Positions 40,238 to 47,309 of a stretch of DNA of 47,309 nt are shown in pieces. Position 1 is the first letter of the stretch; each line of letters starts with the position of its first letter. The translations under genes and the position numbers were made by a program. The notes under the pieces were generated by a model. It saw nothing but the letters and a program-made list of their open reading frames with translations, was not told the DNA's origin and searched no databases. The stretch is taken from NCBI GenBank assembly GCA_026705295.1, contig JAPPBA010000096.1, positions 1 through 47,309 of the forward strand, in the 5' to 3' direction. The DNA is from Candidatus Palauibacter australiensis (lineage in GTDB: Bacteria; Gemmatimonadota; Gemmatimonadetes; Palauibacterales; Palauibacteraceae).

Positions 40238-41546
40238 GGTCGCTATCCGCTTCCGTGTTCTTGGAATCACCGTCCCGCCCCCTCAACCCCCATCGTCCGC
40301 GTCCCAATGCGATCAGGCGATTGGACGGCACGATTTGTAGAGTGGATCGGACTCCCCGCACCGCCCGTATAGCCTTCCGAAGTCTGCCCGTTGAAAGGGG
40401 CGCACCTGCTCGTACTAGCGCTTCGACGGCGAGATCTTCGATGTTGCGGCGTTCCTGTTCGGCCGCAGGCGAACCACGAATCGCCCATACAAGTCTGTTC
40501 AGTGAAATCACCTTCTTGGAGTCCCTCAAGAAGGCCTCCACCGTGTATTCGTCGATTCCGTCTTGGGGGAATCTCAAGCGATCCGACAGGGACCGCACTA
40601 TCTCCGAACAATGCCATTGGCGATTGGGGTCCGTTGTGAGTAGGTCCTCGGCTGCTCGCCGTAACTCTCTGCCCTGTACCTGCGTAAGATTGAAGTGCCT
40701 TCGGGAACCATAGCGGCGTCGCGAAAACTGATATACGTCGGGTTGTCGCAGAGCGTTTCGTAATCCACTCGTCACGGTCTTCAAGCTTCTCCCGTTGAGG
40801 CCCACTCGTGCGCGATATCTTTCGCAGATGGCCGGCATCGCCAGCGGCGCGGGGGCCTCGAAGAGTATTACGCGAAGGATCGTCCTATAGTCACGCCCCA
40901 AGCCTAAGAGAACTTCCTCGGAGGAATCTGGATCGAAACCGTATTGTGCAGACTCGTTAACGATCCTGACCAAGTCTTGGGCGAGATCGCCAGCTCCCTT
41001 CTGGCGAGCCGTCGCATTCACGAGCAGGCTAACGTCTTGCCGTGTGAGCCGCGATGATCCGAACCCGGCAACTATGTCCGTGCTTTCCCGGCATAGAGCC
41101 TTCCAGTGTCGTTCCGACAACCGAGTAACGATGTGCCGGACATCCCATCGCCATACGTGAAGCGTGTTGACGGACCAAGTGCGGATCAGGTGACCGGTGA
41201 GAGACGGGTTATCGTCAATCCCGCGAAACCAGTGATCCTCAGTGTCCAACATCTCCAGGAAGGCAGGTTGCCGTCGGTCGGCCAAAGCCACACCGAGTTT
41301 CGCGAGTAGAGTCACACGGAGATGCTTCGCCTCCCCGATTCGCCTAGTGGCTCTTGCCACAATCTGTCGGATGCGCTCTCGGCTGACGCCGAAATCGCGA
41401 GCTATCGCCTCCAGCGTGGACCCGTCACCCTCTCGCGGAAACCGCTTTGCGAGGACCATCCGATCGCGCTCGTCCAATCGTTCCAACCCCGCCGCGAGGA
41501 TCTCGCGTATCGCCGTTCGACGTCGAGGCTGCTCAACGGAACTCAT
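40227..41546 (-). CDS. Sigma-70 region 4-like protein with winged-helix repeats
   Basis: A 439-aa DNA-binding protein. Residues about 15-72 are a close sigma-70 region 4 (LERLDERDRMVLAKRF, then STLEAIARDFGVSRERIRQIVARATRRI, nearly the RpoD 4.2 helix-turn-helix). There is no region 2 or 3, so it cannot be a complete sigma factor. Three later segments look like winged helices: about 225-295 (ILRVILFEAPAPLAMPAICERY), about 305-365 (QWHCSEIVRSLSDRLRF), and about 375-430 (AVEALVRAGAPLSTGRLRKAI ending GRGRWGL), a HARE-HTH-like arrangement. ATG overlaps the gene before it (ATGA). Possible roles are operon regulator, RNA-polymerase recruiter or DNA-binding subunit. Confidence 0.75.
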   Translation of the reverse strand: MSSVEQPRRRTAIREILAAGLERLDERDRMVLAKRFPREGDGSTLEAIARDFGVSRERIRQIVARATRRIGEAKHLRVTLLAKLGVALADRRQPAFLEMLDTEDHWFRGIDDNPSLTGHLIRTWSVNTLHVWRWDVRHIVTRLSERHWKALCRESTDIVAGFGSSRLTRQDVSLLVNATARQKGAGDLAQDLVRIVNESAQYGFDPDSSEEVLLGLGRDYRTILRVILFEAPAPLAMPAICERYRARVGLNGRSLKTVTSGLRNALRQPDVYQFSRRRYGSRRHFNLTQVQGRELRRAAEDLLTTDPNRQWHCSEIVRSLSDRLRFPQDGIDEYTVEAFLRDSKKVISLNRLVWAIRGSPAAEQERRNIEDLAVEALVRAGAPLSTGRLRKAIRAVRGVRSTLQIVPSNRLIALGRGRWGLRGRDGDSKNTEADSDHDT

Positions 41547-41926
41547 TTCTCGGCACCAATGACTTCATTCAAGATGCCCGCTAGGTGGACCGGTCCTTGC
41601 ACCAAGCGTCGGCGCAACTCCTCGAGTCCCCACTCCGCCAAGCGCTGACACGTCTCGTACACCGGCTCGTCAGTCGTCGATGTTCGGAGGGCCAACACTG
41701 CTTGATAGATCGTATCGTCCGGATCGAAGGTTCCCCTGTTGAACATCGTCTGTCGTTCGCCCTTGGCACGAGCTCCCTCTTCTCCAGACGCCAGCGCAAG
41801 CGCTAGAGCGAATCGATAGGCATCCAGTTTATCTTGAAACAGTCCTGCCTCTTGGAGTTGCCGCAAGGTCTCCGCCGCTTCTAAGCTCACGCTTAGCGTG
41901 GTTGGTTCTTTCAACGTATCTCTCAC
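41543..41926 (-). CDS. Small DndE-like protein
   Basis: A 127-aa protein. TLSVSLEAAETLRQLQEAGLF followed by DAYRFALALALASGEE recalls DndE (short helical DNA-nick-binding protein; ...ILCRLALALSLEEG). The C-terminal half (DTIYQAVLALRTSTTDEPVY, then LAEWGLEELRRRL) is extra. Similarity is by eye and weak. Position next to a DndD-like ATPase gene supports it. ATGA overlaps on both sides. If not DndE-like, it is a small middle subunit of the kind found with SMC-like ATPases in three-component conflict systems. Confidence 0.55.
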   Translation of the reverse strand: MRDTLKEPTTLSVSLEAAETLRQLQEAGLFQDKLDAYRFALALALASGEEGARAKGERQTMFNRGTFDPDDTIYQAVLALRTSTTDEPVYETCQRLAEWGLEELRRRLVQGPVHLAGILNEVIGAEK

Positions 41927-43905
41927 AGCTTTCGAATCCTTGATCTGGACGACGTTATACGTTCAATTTCGTATCTTGCCCCTACACGAGATGCAACCGG
42001 TGAAAGGCCGCCCTCTTTCGACACTTCGCCTTCATGTACCAGCAACACAACTTGCGACGCCATCACGGGTAGGTACTGGAGCACGTTGTGGCGGTGTCGC
42101 GGATCCAGTCTACCCAAAGGAGTATCCATCAAGATCGGGCCAGCCCGCTGCCCAGTACGATTCAGGCCGTGAATCAGAGCTAGTGCCACGATTTGCTCGG
42201 CTCCGGCACTCTTCTGCGGTATCTTGCGTCCTTTTCTGTCTACAATGGACAATCCGTATACGTCATTGATCTCTAGCTTCTCAAACGACTTATCCGTAGT
42301 GAGTTCCAGAAATGCCTCGGTGGCAGATCGTTCTACCGAAGCTCGTAGGCGATCACGGAGACGGTCGACGCCTTTCCTAAAAACAGATTCGAGCGTACCG
42401 TAAATCCTATAGAGACGGGCACGGTCCTCCTCGCGGCCACCAGACACTCCGCGGCTTATGATCTCCGCACGCCTTTTTTGCGCCACCTGGGCGTGCTTGA
42501 TGGCTTCCGCTCCCTCCCTGACCTTTTGTTCCACTTGGCCCAAGAGTTTAACCTGTCGATCCCGTAGCGTGCGTACCCGCGCTATCTCACGCGTATCCAC
42601 TCCTCGTATCTGCTCTTCGAGATCCTGCTTTCTGTTCTCAAGTCGCGTCTGTTGCACCGCGAGACCACCGAGCTCGCCTGCTGCGGCAGTCAGTCCTTCC
42701 CTGGCACCTCGATGAATCACGGTCCCAAGCTGCTTGATGCGCAAGCCCACTACGCCGAGGTGACTCGCGACATCCTCGGTGGCATCCTCACGCTCCTTTA
42801 GGGTAGTTAGTCTCTTTCCAACGCTACGCGCTCCCTCTTCGGATACGGGCTGCACGCAAATCGGGCACACGCCAGAATCTAAGAGGCTGTTCAGCTGCTC
42901 CACTTCGTGCCGCCTAGCCCCCTGTTCCGACAATGCAGCCTGAAGTTTTTCTCGTTCCTGTCGTAATCGATCGATCTCCCTCTGCAATTGAGGGGTTAGC
43001 ATCTCCCGCCATGCCTCGCTTGCGTGTCCTAGCCGCTCTTGCTCCAGACTTGTCATGCGATCCTGCAAGTCGTTCAACTCTTGTGACACTCGGTCGATAT
43101 CCCTCTTTGCTTCTTCGGCTCGCGCTGTACGCTCCAAGCGCCGGTCATATCCCGAGATTTCCTGCTGTAGCTCCGCCTTCTGTTTTTCTAACGCCCGCTG
43201 ATCACGGCGCAGACTGTCCAAATCGGCATCCGCTACCTCGTACTCCTTGCTCAGTGCCTCTAGCCCGCTCCTCTGCTTGGCGAGCTTTGCAAGTTCTGCC
43301 GACGCCTCCTTACTCAGGCCTGTCAGATCGTCCCGCCCGTTAATGAGAGCCGGTACGCCTAGTGCCTGTTCAACAGCGTTCCGGATCCGGTTCCCTTGCT
43401 CGCTATCTTCGATCAATAGCTCTTCGTACTCGGCGAGCAATTCGGCATCAAACAGAAAGAAGCGGGCCGTTTGTCTTGGGGCGATCCGACTCAACTGGCC
43501 TTCGATCGCATCAAAAGGCAGCACGGTAGGTCCCCGTCGCAAGAACAAAGTCTGTGTATAATCACGGTTCTTCGTAGGTCGATTGACGCCCGGTGCCAAT
43601 CGCATCGACCGACCTAGCTCATAGTCCACGCCGTCGTACTCAAACGTCGCCGTCACTCCGAACTCGTGATTCCCCTCGTCGGCGGAATCCATATTCGCAA
43701 TATCGCAGTAGGCGCGGGGTTTGCGATTCCGATCGAGGACCTCGCCGTAAAACACCCACCGTACCGCGTTTAGCAAACTAGTCTTACCTCGCATATTATC
43801 GCCGAAAACCACGAGGACGTTGTGATCGCCATCGGCGGGGAAGCGCAACGTCTGTTCGCCGTAAAACGGGAGAAAGTTGGTGACAGTCAACCGGCGGAGT
43901 CTCAT
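41923..43905 (-). CDS. DndD/Rad50-like SMC ATPase with zinc hook
   Basis: A 660-aa P-loop ATPase. Walker A is GDNMRGKTS (35-43) after FLPFYGEQTL. The FFLFDAELLAEYEELL segment (149-164) resembles the DndD FFFDGE block. Coiled coils run about 195-345 and 360-485 and are joined by a CPIC zinc hook (Cys347, Cys350). Signature KSAGAEQIVALALIHGL (565-581) with SAGAEQ for LSGGE, Walker B ILMDTPLGRLD (591-601) and switch His624 complete the head. Such proteins dimerise through the heads and hooks and load on DNA. DndD partners sulfur-modification enzymes, but none is seen here, so sensing or looping of invading DNA is a better guess. ATGA junctions on both sides. Confidence 0.85.
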   Translation of the reverse strand: MRLRRLTVTNFLPFYGEQTLRFPADGDHNVLVVFGDNMRGKTSLLNAVRWVFYGEVLDRNRKPRAYCDIANMDSADEGNHEFGVTATFEYDGVDYELGRSMRLAPGVNRPTKNRDYTQTLFLRRGPTVLPFDAIEGQLSRIAPRQTARFFLFDAELLAEYEELLIEDSEQGNRIRNAVEQALGVPALINGRDDLTGLSKEASAELAKLAKQRSGLEALSKEYEVADADLDSLRRDQRALEKQKAELQQEISGYDRRLERTARAEEAKRDIDRVSQELNDLQDRMTSLEQERLGHASEAWREMLTPQLQREIDRLRQEREKLQAALSEQGARRHEVEQLNSLLDSGVCPICVQPVSEEGARSVGKRLTTLKEREDATEDVASHLGVVGLRIKQLGTVIHRGAREGLTAAAGELGGLAVQQTRLENRKQDLEEQIRGVDTREIARVRTLRDRQVKLLGQVEQKVREGAEAIKHAQVAQKRRAEIISRGVSGGREEDRARLYRIYGTLESVFRKGVDRLRDRLRASVERSATEAFLELTTDKSFEKLEINDVYGLSIVDRKGRKIPQKSAGAEQIVALALIHGLNRTGQRAGPILMDTPLGRLDPRHRHNVLQYLPVMASQVVLLVHEGEVSKEGGLSPVASRVGARYEIERITSSRSRIRKL

Positions 43906-44114
43906 TGGGCTGTACCTTTAGCCACGCGGTCTTTTTGTCTCATCAGTTCTTGGCCTACCACTTCGCGAAGTCTGTCGTGGACTGATGTCCGATCGTCTGA
44001 GAACCGAGAGTCATACTCAATCGCGAAACACGATTGCACCAATGCCTCACTGACAGGATGCTTTGATTGGCGGTTCAATTCGAGCAGAACCTGCAACGCT
44101 TCAGGATGGCTCAC
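43902..44114 (-). CDS. Small hypothetical protein of the candidate defence operon
   Basis: A 70-aa protein (ALQVLLELNRQSKHPVSEAL, then FAIEYDSRFSDDRTSVHDRL, ending EVVGQELMRQKDRVAKG). No recognised family. Predominantly helical and highly charged. It is locked between the helicase and ATPase genes by ATGA overlaps on both sides, which argues strongly that it is real and stoichiometric with them. It may be an adaptor between the ATPase and the nuclease-helicase. Confidence 0.7.
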   Translation of the reverse strand: MSHPEALQVLLELNRQSKHPVSEALVQSCFAIEYDSRFSDDRTSVHDRLREVVGQELMRQKDRVAKGTAQ

Positions 44115-46132
44115 TCGTCCTCCTCATGCTCAATTGTCTCCACTGATTCCAAATCGACGTTACACTGCGCGGCCATTCTCTTCGCAGCTACGATCGCAGA
44201 CTGGTTCCGGGCAGAGAGTGCGAACTCAAGCGCTCGTGCAAGTTCCGCTTGGGCCAACGCCCGCTGATCTTCGTCAGTGAATGGCGGAGGCACGACGAGC
44301 GCGTCATGGATGACCGCATGGAACTTGTCAGGTGCTCTTCTCAGTACGCGGCCTCGACGTTGAATAAATTGGCGTGGATTCTGCGACGAAGCAAGAATCA
44401 ACGCATGCGTTGCGACGGGGATATCAACTCCCTCGTCCAAGCAGCGCACCGATAGCAGCACACCACCCGCGGCGCAGAACCAATCAAGGGTGGCCTCCGG
44501 ATCCCCTTCCATTGCGTAGTGGTATTCCGCCGCCTGGATTCCGTGCGCAGCTATGGCATCTCGTAGCTTTGTGAGCTGATCGAGGTCTTCGCAGTAGACG
44601 AGCCACCGTTGGCCGCTCTCAAGACGATCGACCAGTACTTGCGTGGCCAAGGGGATCTTCCCCACCGCCTTCTTTCCGATACGGGACCGCTTGATCAGCA
44701 AGAGACGGATGTGTTCCGGCACCTGAGTATCGCCGTTCGAGGTTGGGACGCCGGCAATGGCTCGGGCGATGCGCGTCGTAAGAACTGCCCATTGGGCTGC
44801 TTCGTCATCGGTCAATGACACTGTGTGGGGGTAATACTCATACGGCACAAGGCGACCTGCCTTGATTGCGTCCGACAGAGTGAAGGGTGGTGGGACAACA
44901 CCTTGGAAATAGTCCATTAGAAGCTGCGTGCCAAAGGGATCGCCAAACCGGCGTGGGGTAGCACTCAGCCCCAAGCGACGATCCGCGTCCAGATTGAGCA
45001 GCTCGGCATGCTTGGTGCTGCCGGCTTGATGGACTTCGTCCACCACCAGAAGTAGGCGGTCTCGCGGAAGAACGCGATGTCGAAAAGCAGACTTAGCCGC
45101 GGTTTGCAGCGTCGCTAGGACAATCCGCGGGCCCAAGGCGTCGTTTGCCATCGTGAACCGCTCCAGTCTCTCCGCGTTGCGCCACGAGTCGTGACCTCCG
45201 CCAACGCGAAGGACTGTAGCTTGGGGAAGGCACTCCTGTAACTCCCTGCTCCATTGCCGTTGCAGTGTTCGGCTGGGAACCACTACGATGGCCACGCCAG
45301 CAGGAGAGATATGGCGCTCGATAGCAAGGATAGCGGTGTAGGTCTTTCCACTCCCTGTGGCGTGTTCGAGGATGCCGCGATACCCCCGTCGTTCCCATTC
45401 GTCGAGGGCGGCGGCTTGGTGTGGAAACGGAGTCCGGGATACTCCTTGACGGCGTTGGGGCAGCTCTAGATCGGCAACGTCACCACGAGCAACCGTCAAT
45501 AGTCTCTGCTTGACGGCATCGGGAAACTCAAAGACCTGGAGATCGGTGACCAATCCGACCCACAACCGCTCAAAATAGCCAGCATGATTACTTACACGGT
45601 GAGTTTCGGTCCCGCCTTTCCACGAACAAAAAACCTCGAACGACTCGAAGTTTCCGCTCCTATGCCAACCCTGCCATGTCTCGTTTGAAGAGCCGCGAAA
45701 CGTCACCATGCGTCGGTGTTGATCTCGGAACACACCTAGTTTCTCGTGATAGTGTCCCGTCTCGACGGGTCGAATCGCGACCTTCAGATCAAGAGCGCCG
45801 ACCGCGACCAACGTCGCGAGGACTTCGGCGTGCGGACGCAGCTCGCGCAGGCTCAGGAGTTCTTCGACCTGGACCGTCAGTCGGTCATGAGCTATGTCAA
45901 TCCGCTCACGGTACCCCACGCGCAATGCATCGATGTCCTCTCCTGTCAGATCAGGGCAGCATACGACGCGGAGTCGGCCGCCACGCCGGACGAAATCCAG
46001 AACCTCAGATCTAGCGAGTTCGAAAACGGTGGACCGGAAGAAACCGACGGCGCGATCATACCTGGTCGCGCGGCGAAGGCAAGGCACAAAGAAGGCTCCG
46101 ACTAGATCCATCTCGCCAGTGCGGTAGTCCAA
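44111..46132 (-). CDS. PLD-nuclease/SF2-helicase fusion, 5' end uncertain
   Basis: A 673-aa protein. Residues 1 to about 200 form a phospholipase-D-type nuclease domain: RYDRAVGFFRS, then HxK(x)5D as His129-Lys131-Asp137 and GSSNET (148-152). Residues 235-640 are a superfamily-2 helicase: HATGSGKT (257-264), DEVH (365-368), SAT (390-392), ASSQNPRQFIQRRGRVLRR (motif VI). It should translocate on and cut DNA, the restriction-type effector. The only starts are TTG at 46,132 and an internal ATG at 46,111, neither with a good ribosome site. The frame stays protein-like upstream (LIHESSQALWKGPEAPVGTG) to a TGA at 46,259, with no ATG or GTG. The 5' end may therefore be lost. Confidence 0.85.
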   Translation of the reverse strand: MDYRTGEMDLVGAFFVPCLRRATRYDRAVGFFRSTVFELARSEVLDFVRRGGRLRVVCCPDLTGEDIDALRVGYRERIDIAHDRLTVQVEELLSLRELRPHAEVLATLVAVGALDLKVAIRPVETGHYHEKLGVFRDQHRRMVTFRGSSNETWQGWHRSGNFESFEVFCSWKGGTETHRVSNHAGYFERLWVGLVTDLQVFEFPDAVKQRLLTVARGDVADLELPQRRQGVSRTPFPHQAAALDEWERRGYRGILEHATGSGKTYTAILAIERHISPAGVAIVVVPSRTLQRQWSRELQECLPQATVLRVGGGHDSWRNAERLERFTMANDALGPRIVLATLQTAAKSAFRHRVLPRDRLLLVVDEVHQAGSTKHAELLNLDADRRLGLSATPRRFGDPFGTQLLMDYFQGVVPPPFTLSDAIKAGRLVPYEYYPHTVSLTDDEAAQWAVLTTRIARAIAGVPTSNGDTQVPEHIRLLLIKRSRIGKKAVGKIPLATQVLVDRLESGQRWLVYCEDLDQLTKLRDAIAAHGIQAAEYHYAMEGDPEATLDWFCAAGGVLLSVRCLDEGVDIPVATHALILASSQNPRQFIQRRGRVLRRAPDKFHAVIHDALVVPPPFTDEDQRALAQAELARALEFALSARNQSAIVAAKRMAAQCNVDLESVETIEHEEDE

Positions 46133-46224
46133 CTCCAGCTCAAGAGTGGACAGGCCTTCGTTGAAGTCACCGGTACCAACCGGCGCCTCGGGACCCTTCC
46201 AGAGAGCTTGAGACGATTCGTGAA

Positions 46225-46470
46225 TCAGCTGGTGAGTCTCCCTTCTACGTGGTCCGGTTCAGCCGCTGGTTGGGGTCGGCGGACCATCGTCGTCAACGGC
46301 GTGGACGGGGTCGCGCGCGCAAGGGCTCTGGAAGCGCGTCGCGGGCCAGCACCGAGGGCGCGTGATTCACCGTTCCCTGCGCACCGAGGTGGGCGGGGCG
46401 AATGGCCAACTCGGCATGTCTTCTGCGGTCGAGCGGGGTGCCGCACGATCCGCTCGGGCAGGGTCTTCAT
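46225..46470 (-). CDS. Hypothetical 81-aa ORF with a strong ribosome-binding site
   Basis: AGGAGAG stands 7 nt before the ATG (MKTLPERIVRHPARPQKTCR...), between the relaxase-like gene and the helicase gene on the same strand. The product is Arg/Pro-rich without a recognisable domain and overlaps the 5' extension of the helicase frame. It could be the start of a gene whose remainder was replaced by the low-GC cassette. Coding status doubtful. Confidence 0.3.
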   Translation of the reverse strand: MKTLPERIVRHPARPQKTCRVGHSPRPPRCAGNGESRALGAGPRRASRALARATPSTPLTTMVRRPQPAAEPDHVEGRLTS

Positions 46471-46554
46471 GGCGTCTCTCCTCGCGTCAGAACGATCAGT
46501 CAATATAACGCCGTCGACCTCGAAAACACCCGGCTTGATGCCAACATCAAGGGG

Positions 46555-47309
46555 TTATCGCTCGAACCCTCCCCCGCCACGCTCGGGGCCTCGGGGCCGG
46601 GGCTGCCGGGGCGGAATACGGGTCACGCTCCGGCCGCGCTCCCGCCCCCATGCCCCTTCGCGCTCCTTCGTCTCCCCCGACGCCCGTCCGTACCGCTCCG
46701 CGTCCCGCAGCCCTCTTCGGTAGCCCTCGCGCACCTTCCGCTCGATCTGGCGGGCGCTTTCACCGTGTGCTTTCCCCAGCGCGGCCCGCTCGCCCTTGTG
46801 GTACCGGTCGAGATCCTCGCGCCAGCCCTCGACCAGATCCTCCCGGCCCCGGACCGCTCCGACCAGTTCCCGCAGCGAGCGATCGAGCCGCCAGATCCGG
46901 AGTCGGCCGCGCAGTGTGCGGCTCTCCCGGTCGAGCCTCTGTCGGTTGTCCTCCTGCCGCTTGTGCAGCTCGGCCCATTCCTTCCGCGCTCGGGTCTCCA
47001 GCCGCCAGAACCCGAGCCAGCGCCCGTCCTCGACCTTCTCCCAAGCCTGGGCCTCGGCACGTCGCCAGGCCTCCATGTCGACGCGCTCCTCGTCGACCGG
47101 CTTCCTCGCCCGCCGCGCCCGCCTTGGAAGCATCCCCTCGCGGCGGTATCGCGCCCAGTGACGCGGCCGGTCCCATATGGGGCGAAGCACCTCCTCGCCC
47201 GCCCGCCGCCGCTCGTTGTTCTTGACCCGCCTCTCGACCCTGATCCGGCCCTGCTCCCGCTCGTAGCCCTCGGCCCAGCGCGACAGCCGGAGCTTGCTGT
47301 TTCCGAGCT
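46555..47309 (-). CDS. C-terminal part of a MobA/MobL-like relaxase (5' end beyond window)
   Basis: The frame is open from the window edge to TAA at 46,555 (251 residues visible). It starts NSKLRLSRWAEGYEREQGRI followed by RVERRVKNNERRRAGE, which resembles the conserved region that follows the nuclease domain in MobA/MobL (MobQ) relaxases. The rest is a very charged helical domain (ARKEWAELHKRQEDNRQRLDRE, ERKVREGYRRGLRDAERYG). The His-hydrophobic-His catalytic motif would lie outside the window. If right, it nicks an oriT for conjugative transfer. High GC like the backbone. The identification rests on pattern only. Confidence 0.5.
   Translation of the reverse strand, partial: LGNSKLRLSRWAEGYEREQGRIRVERRVKNNERRRAGEEVLRPIWDRPRHWARYRREGMLPRRARRARKPVDEERVDMEAWRRAEAQAWEKVEDGRWLGFWRLETRARKEWAELHKRQEDNRQRLDRESRTLRGRLRIWRLDRSLRELVGAVRGREDLVEGWREDLDRYHKGERAALGKAHGESARQIERKVREGYRRGLRDAERYGRASGETKEREGAWGRERGRSVTRIPPRQPRPRGPERGGGGFER

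Noticed and set aside
39161-46132. Calling the operon a standard Dnd phosphorothioation or type I restriction system
   Set aside because: No DndA/DndC sulfur genes and no HsdR/M/S architecture are visible. The helicase carries a PLD domain, not a type I nuclease.

Overview
The window is GC-rich bacterial chromosome, about two-thirds G+C over most of its length. Several features suggest a Gemmatimonadota-type organism, possibly one of the marine or sponge-associated lineages. These are short secreted lipoproteins whose mature ends carry a Cys...ATGP stretch, many exported metal-dependent amidohydrolases, an S9 peptidase, a large BNR-repeat (VPS10/sortilin-like) exoprotein and a PQQ dehydrogenase. 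The phylum assignment is inference from gene style. No rRNA or other marker gene is present to prove it.

Backbone (1 to about 38,090). From the left come the 3'-truncated S9 peptidase gene; a minus-strand group of two paralogous lipoproteins, a CBM9-like protein and a GH10-like TIM-barrel lipoprotein; a PQQ dehydrogenase; and a GTGA-coupled trio of a GcvT-fold methyltransferase with two PYROXD2/CrtI-like FAD enzymes. Next are malate dehydrogenase; a membrane protein plus sodium:solute symporter; a Fic AMPylase-family protein; an ABC-2 exporter coupled to an amidohydrolase-CIA30 fusion; two divergent amidohydrolases; and an NCS2 permease with a large cytoplasmic tail. After the toxin-antitoxin block come a cupin protein; a VPS10-like, DegT aminotransferase, alcohol dehydrogenase operon; an orphan ABC transmembrane half; and a proC, DUF819, D-aminoacylase operon. 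Most operon members overlap by 4 nt (ATGA/GTGA). At two convergent junctions both stop codons lie inside one hairpin.

Toxin-antitoxin block (24.7 to 27.3 kb). A Phd-VapC pair and a HipBA pair face each other and overlap tail to tail by 26 nt, next to a tRNA-Gly(TCC). The hipBA control region has three palindromes sharing the core TTCCCGATCGGGAA, with centres exactly 50 bp apart. A perfect TTGACA -35 lies between the first two, and the first palindrome touches the hipB start codon.

Acquired region (about 38.1 kb to the right end). A TM2-domain gene is cut after its first helix. Beyond it lie a toxin-first HigBA pair with a promoter that predicts a leaderless mRNA, then a compact six-gene minus-strand operon of visibly lower GC. 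The order of transcription is PLD-nuclease/SF2-helicase fusion, 70-aa protein, DndD/Rad50-like zinc-hook ATPase, 127-aa DndE-like protein, a protein with a sigma-70 region 4-like N-terminus and winged-helix-like segments, and a beta-class DNA methyltransferase. All junctions overlap. No sulfur-insertion (DndA/DndC) genes are visible. I read this as a candidate anti-invader system that I cannot match to a named type. At the right edge GC rises again and the C-terminal part of a MobA/MobL-like relaxase begins, which suggests the acquired region is or was mobilizable.
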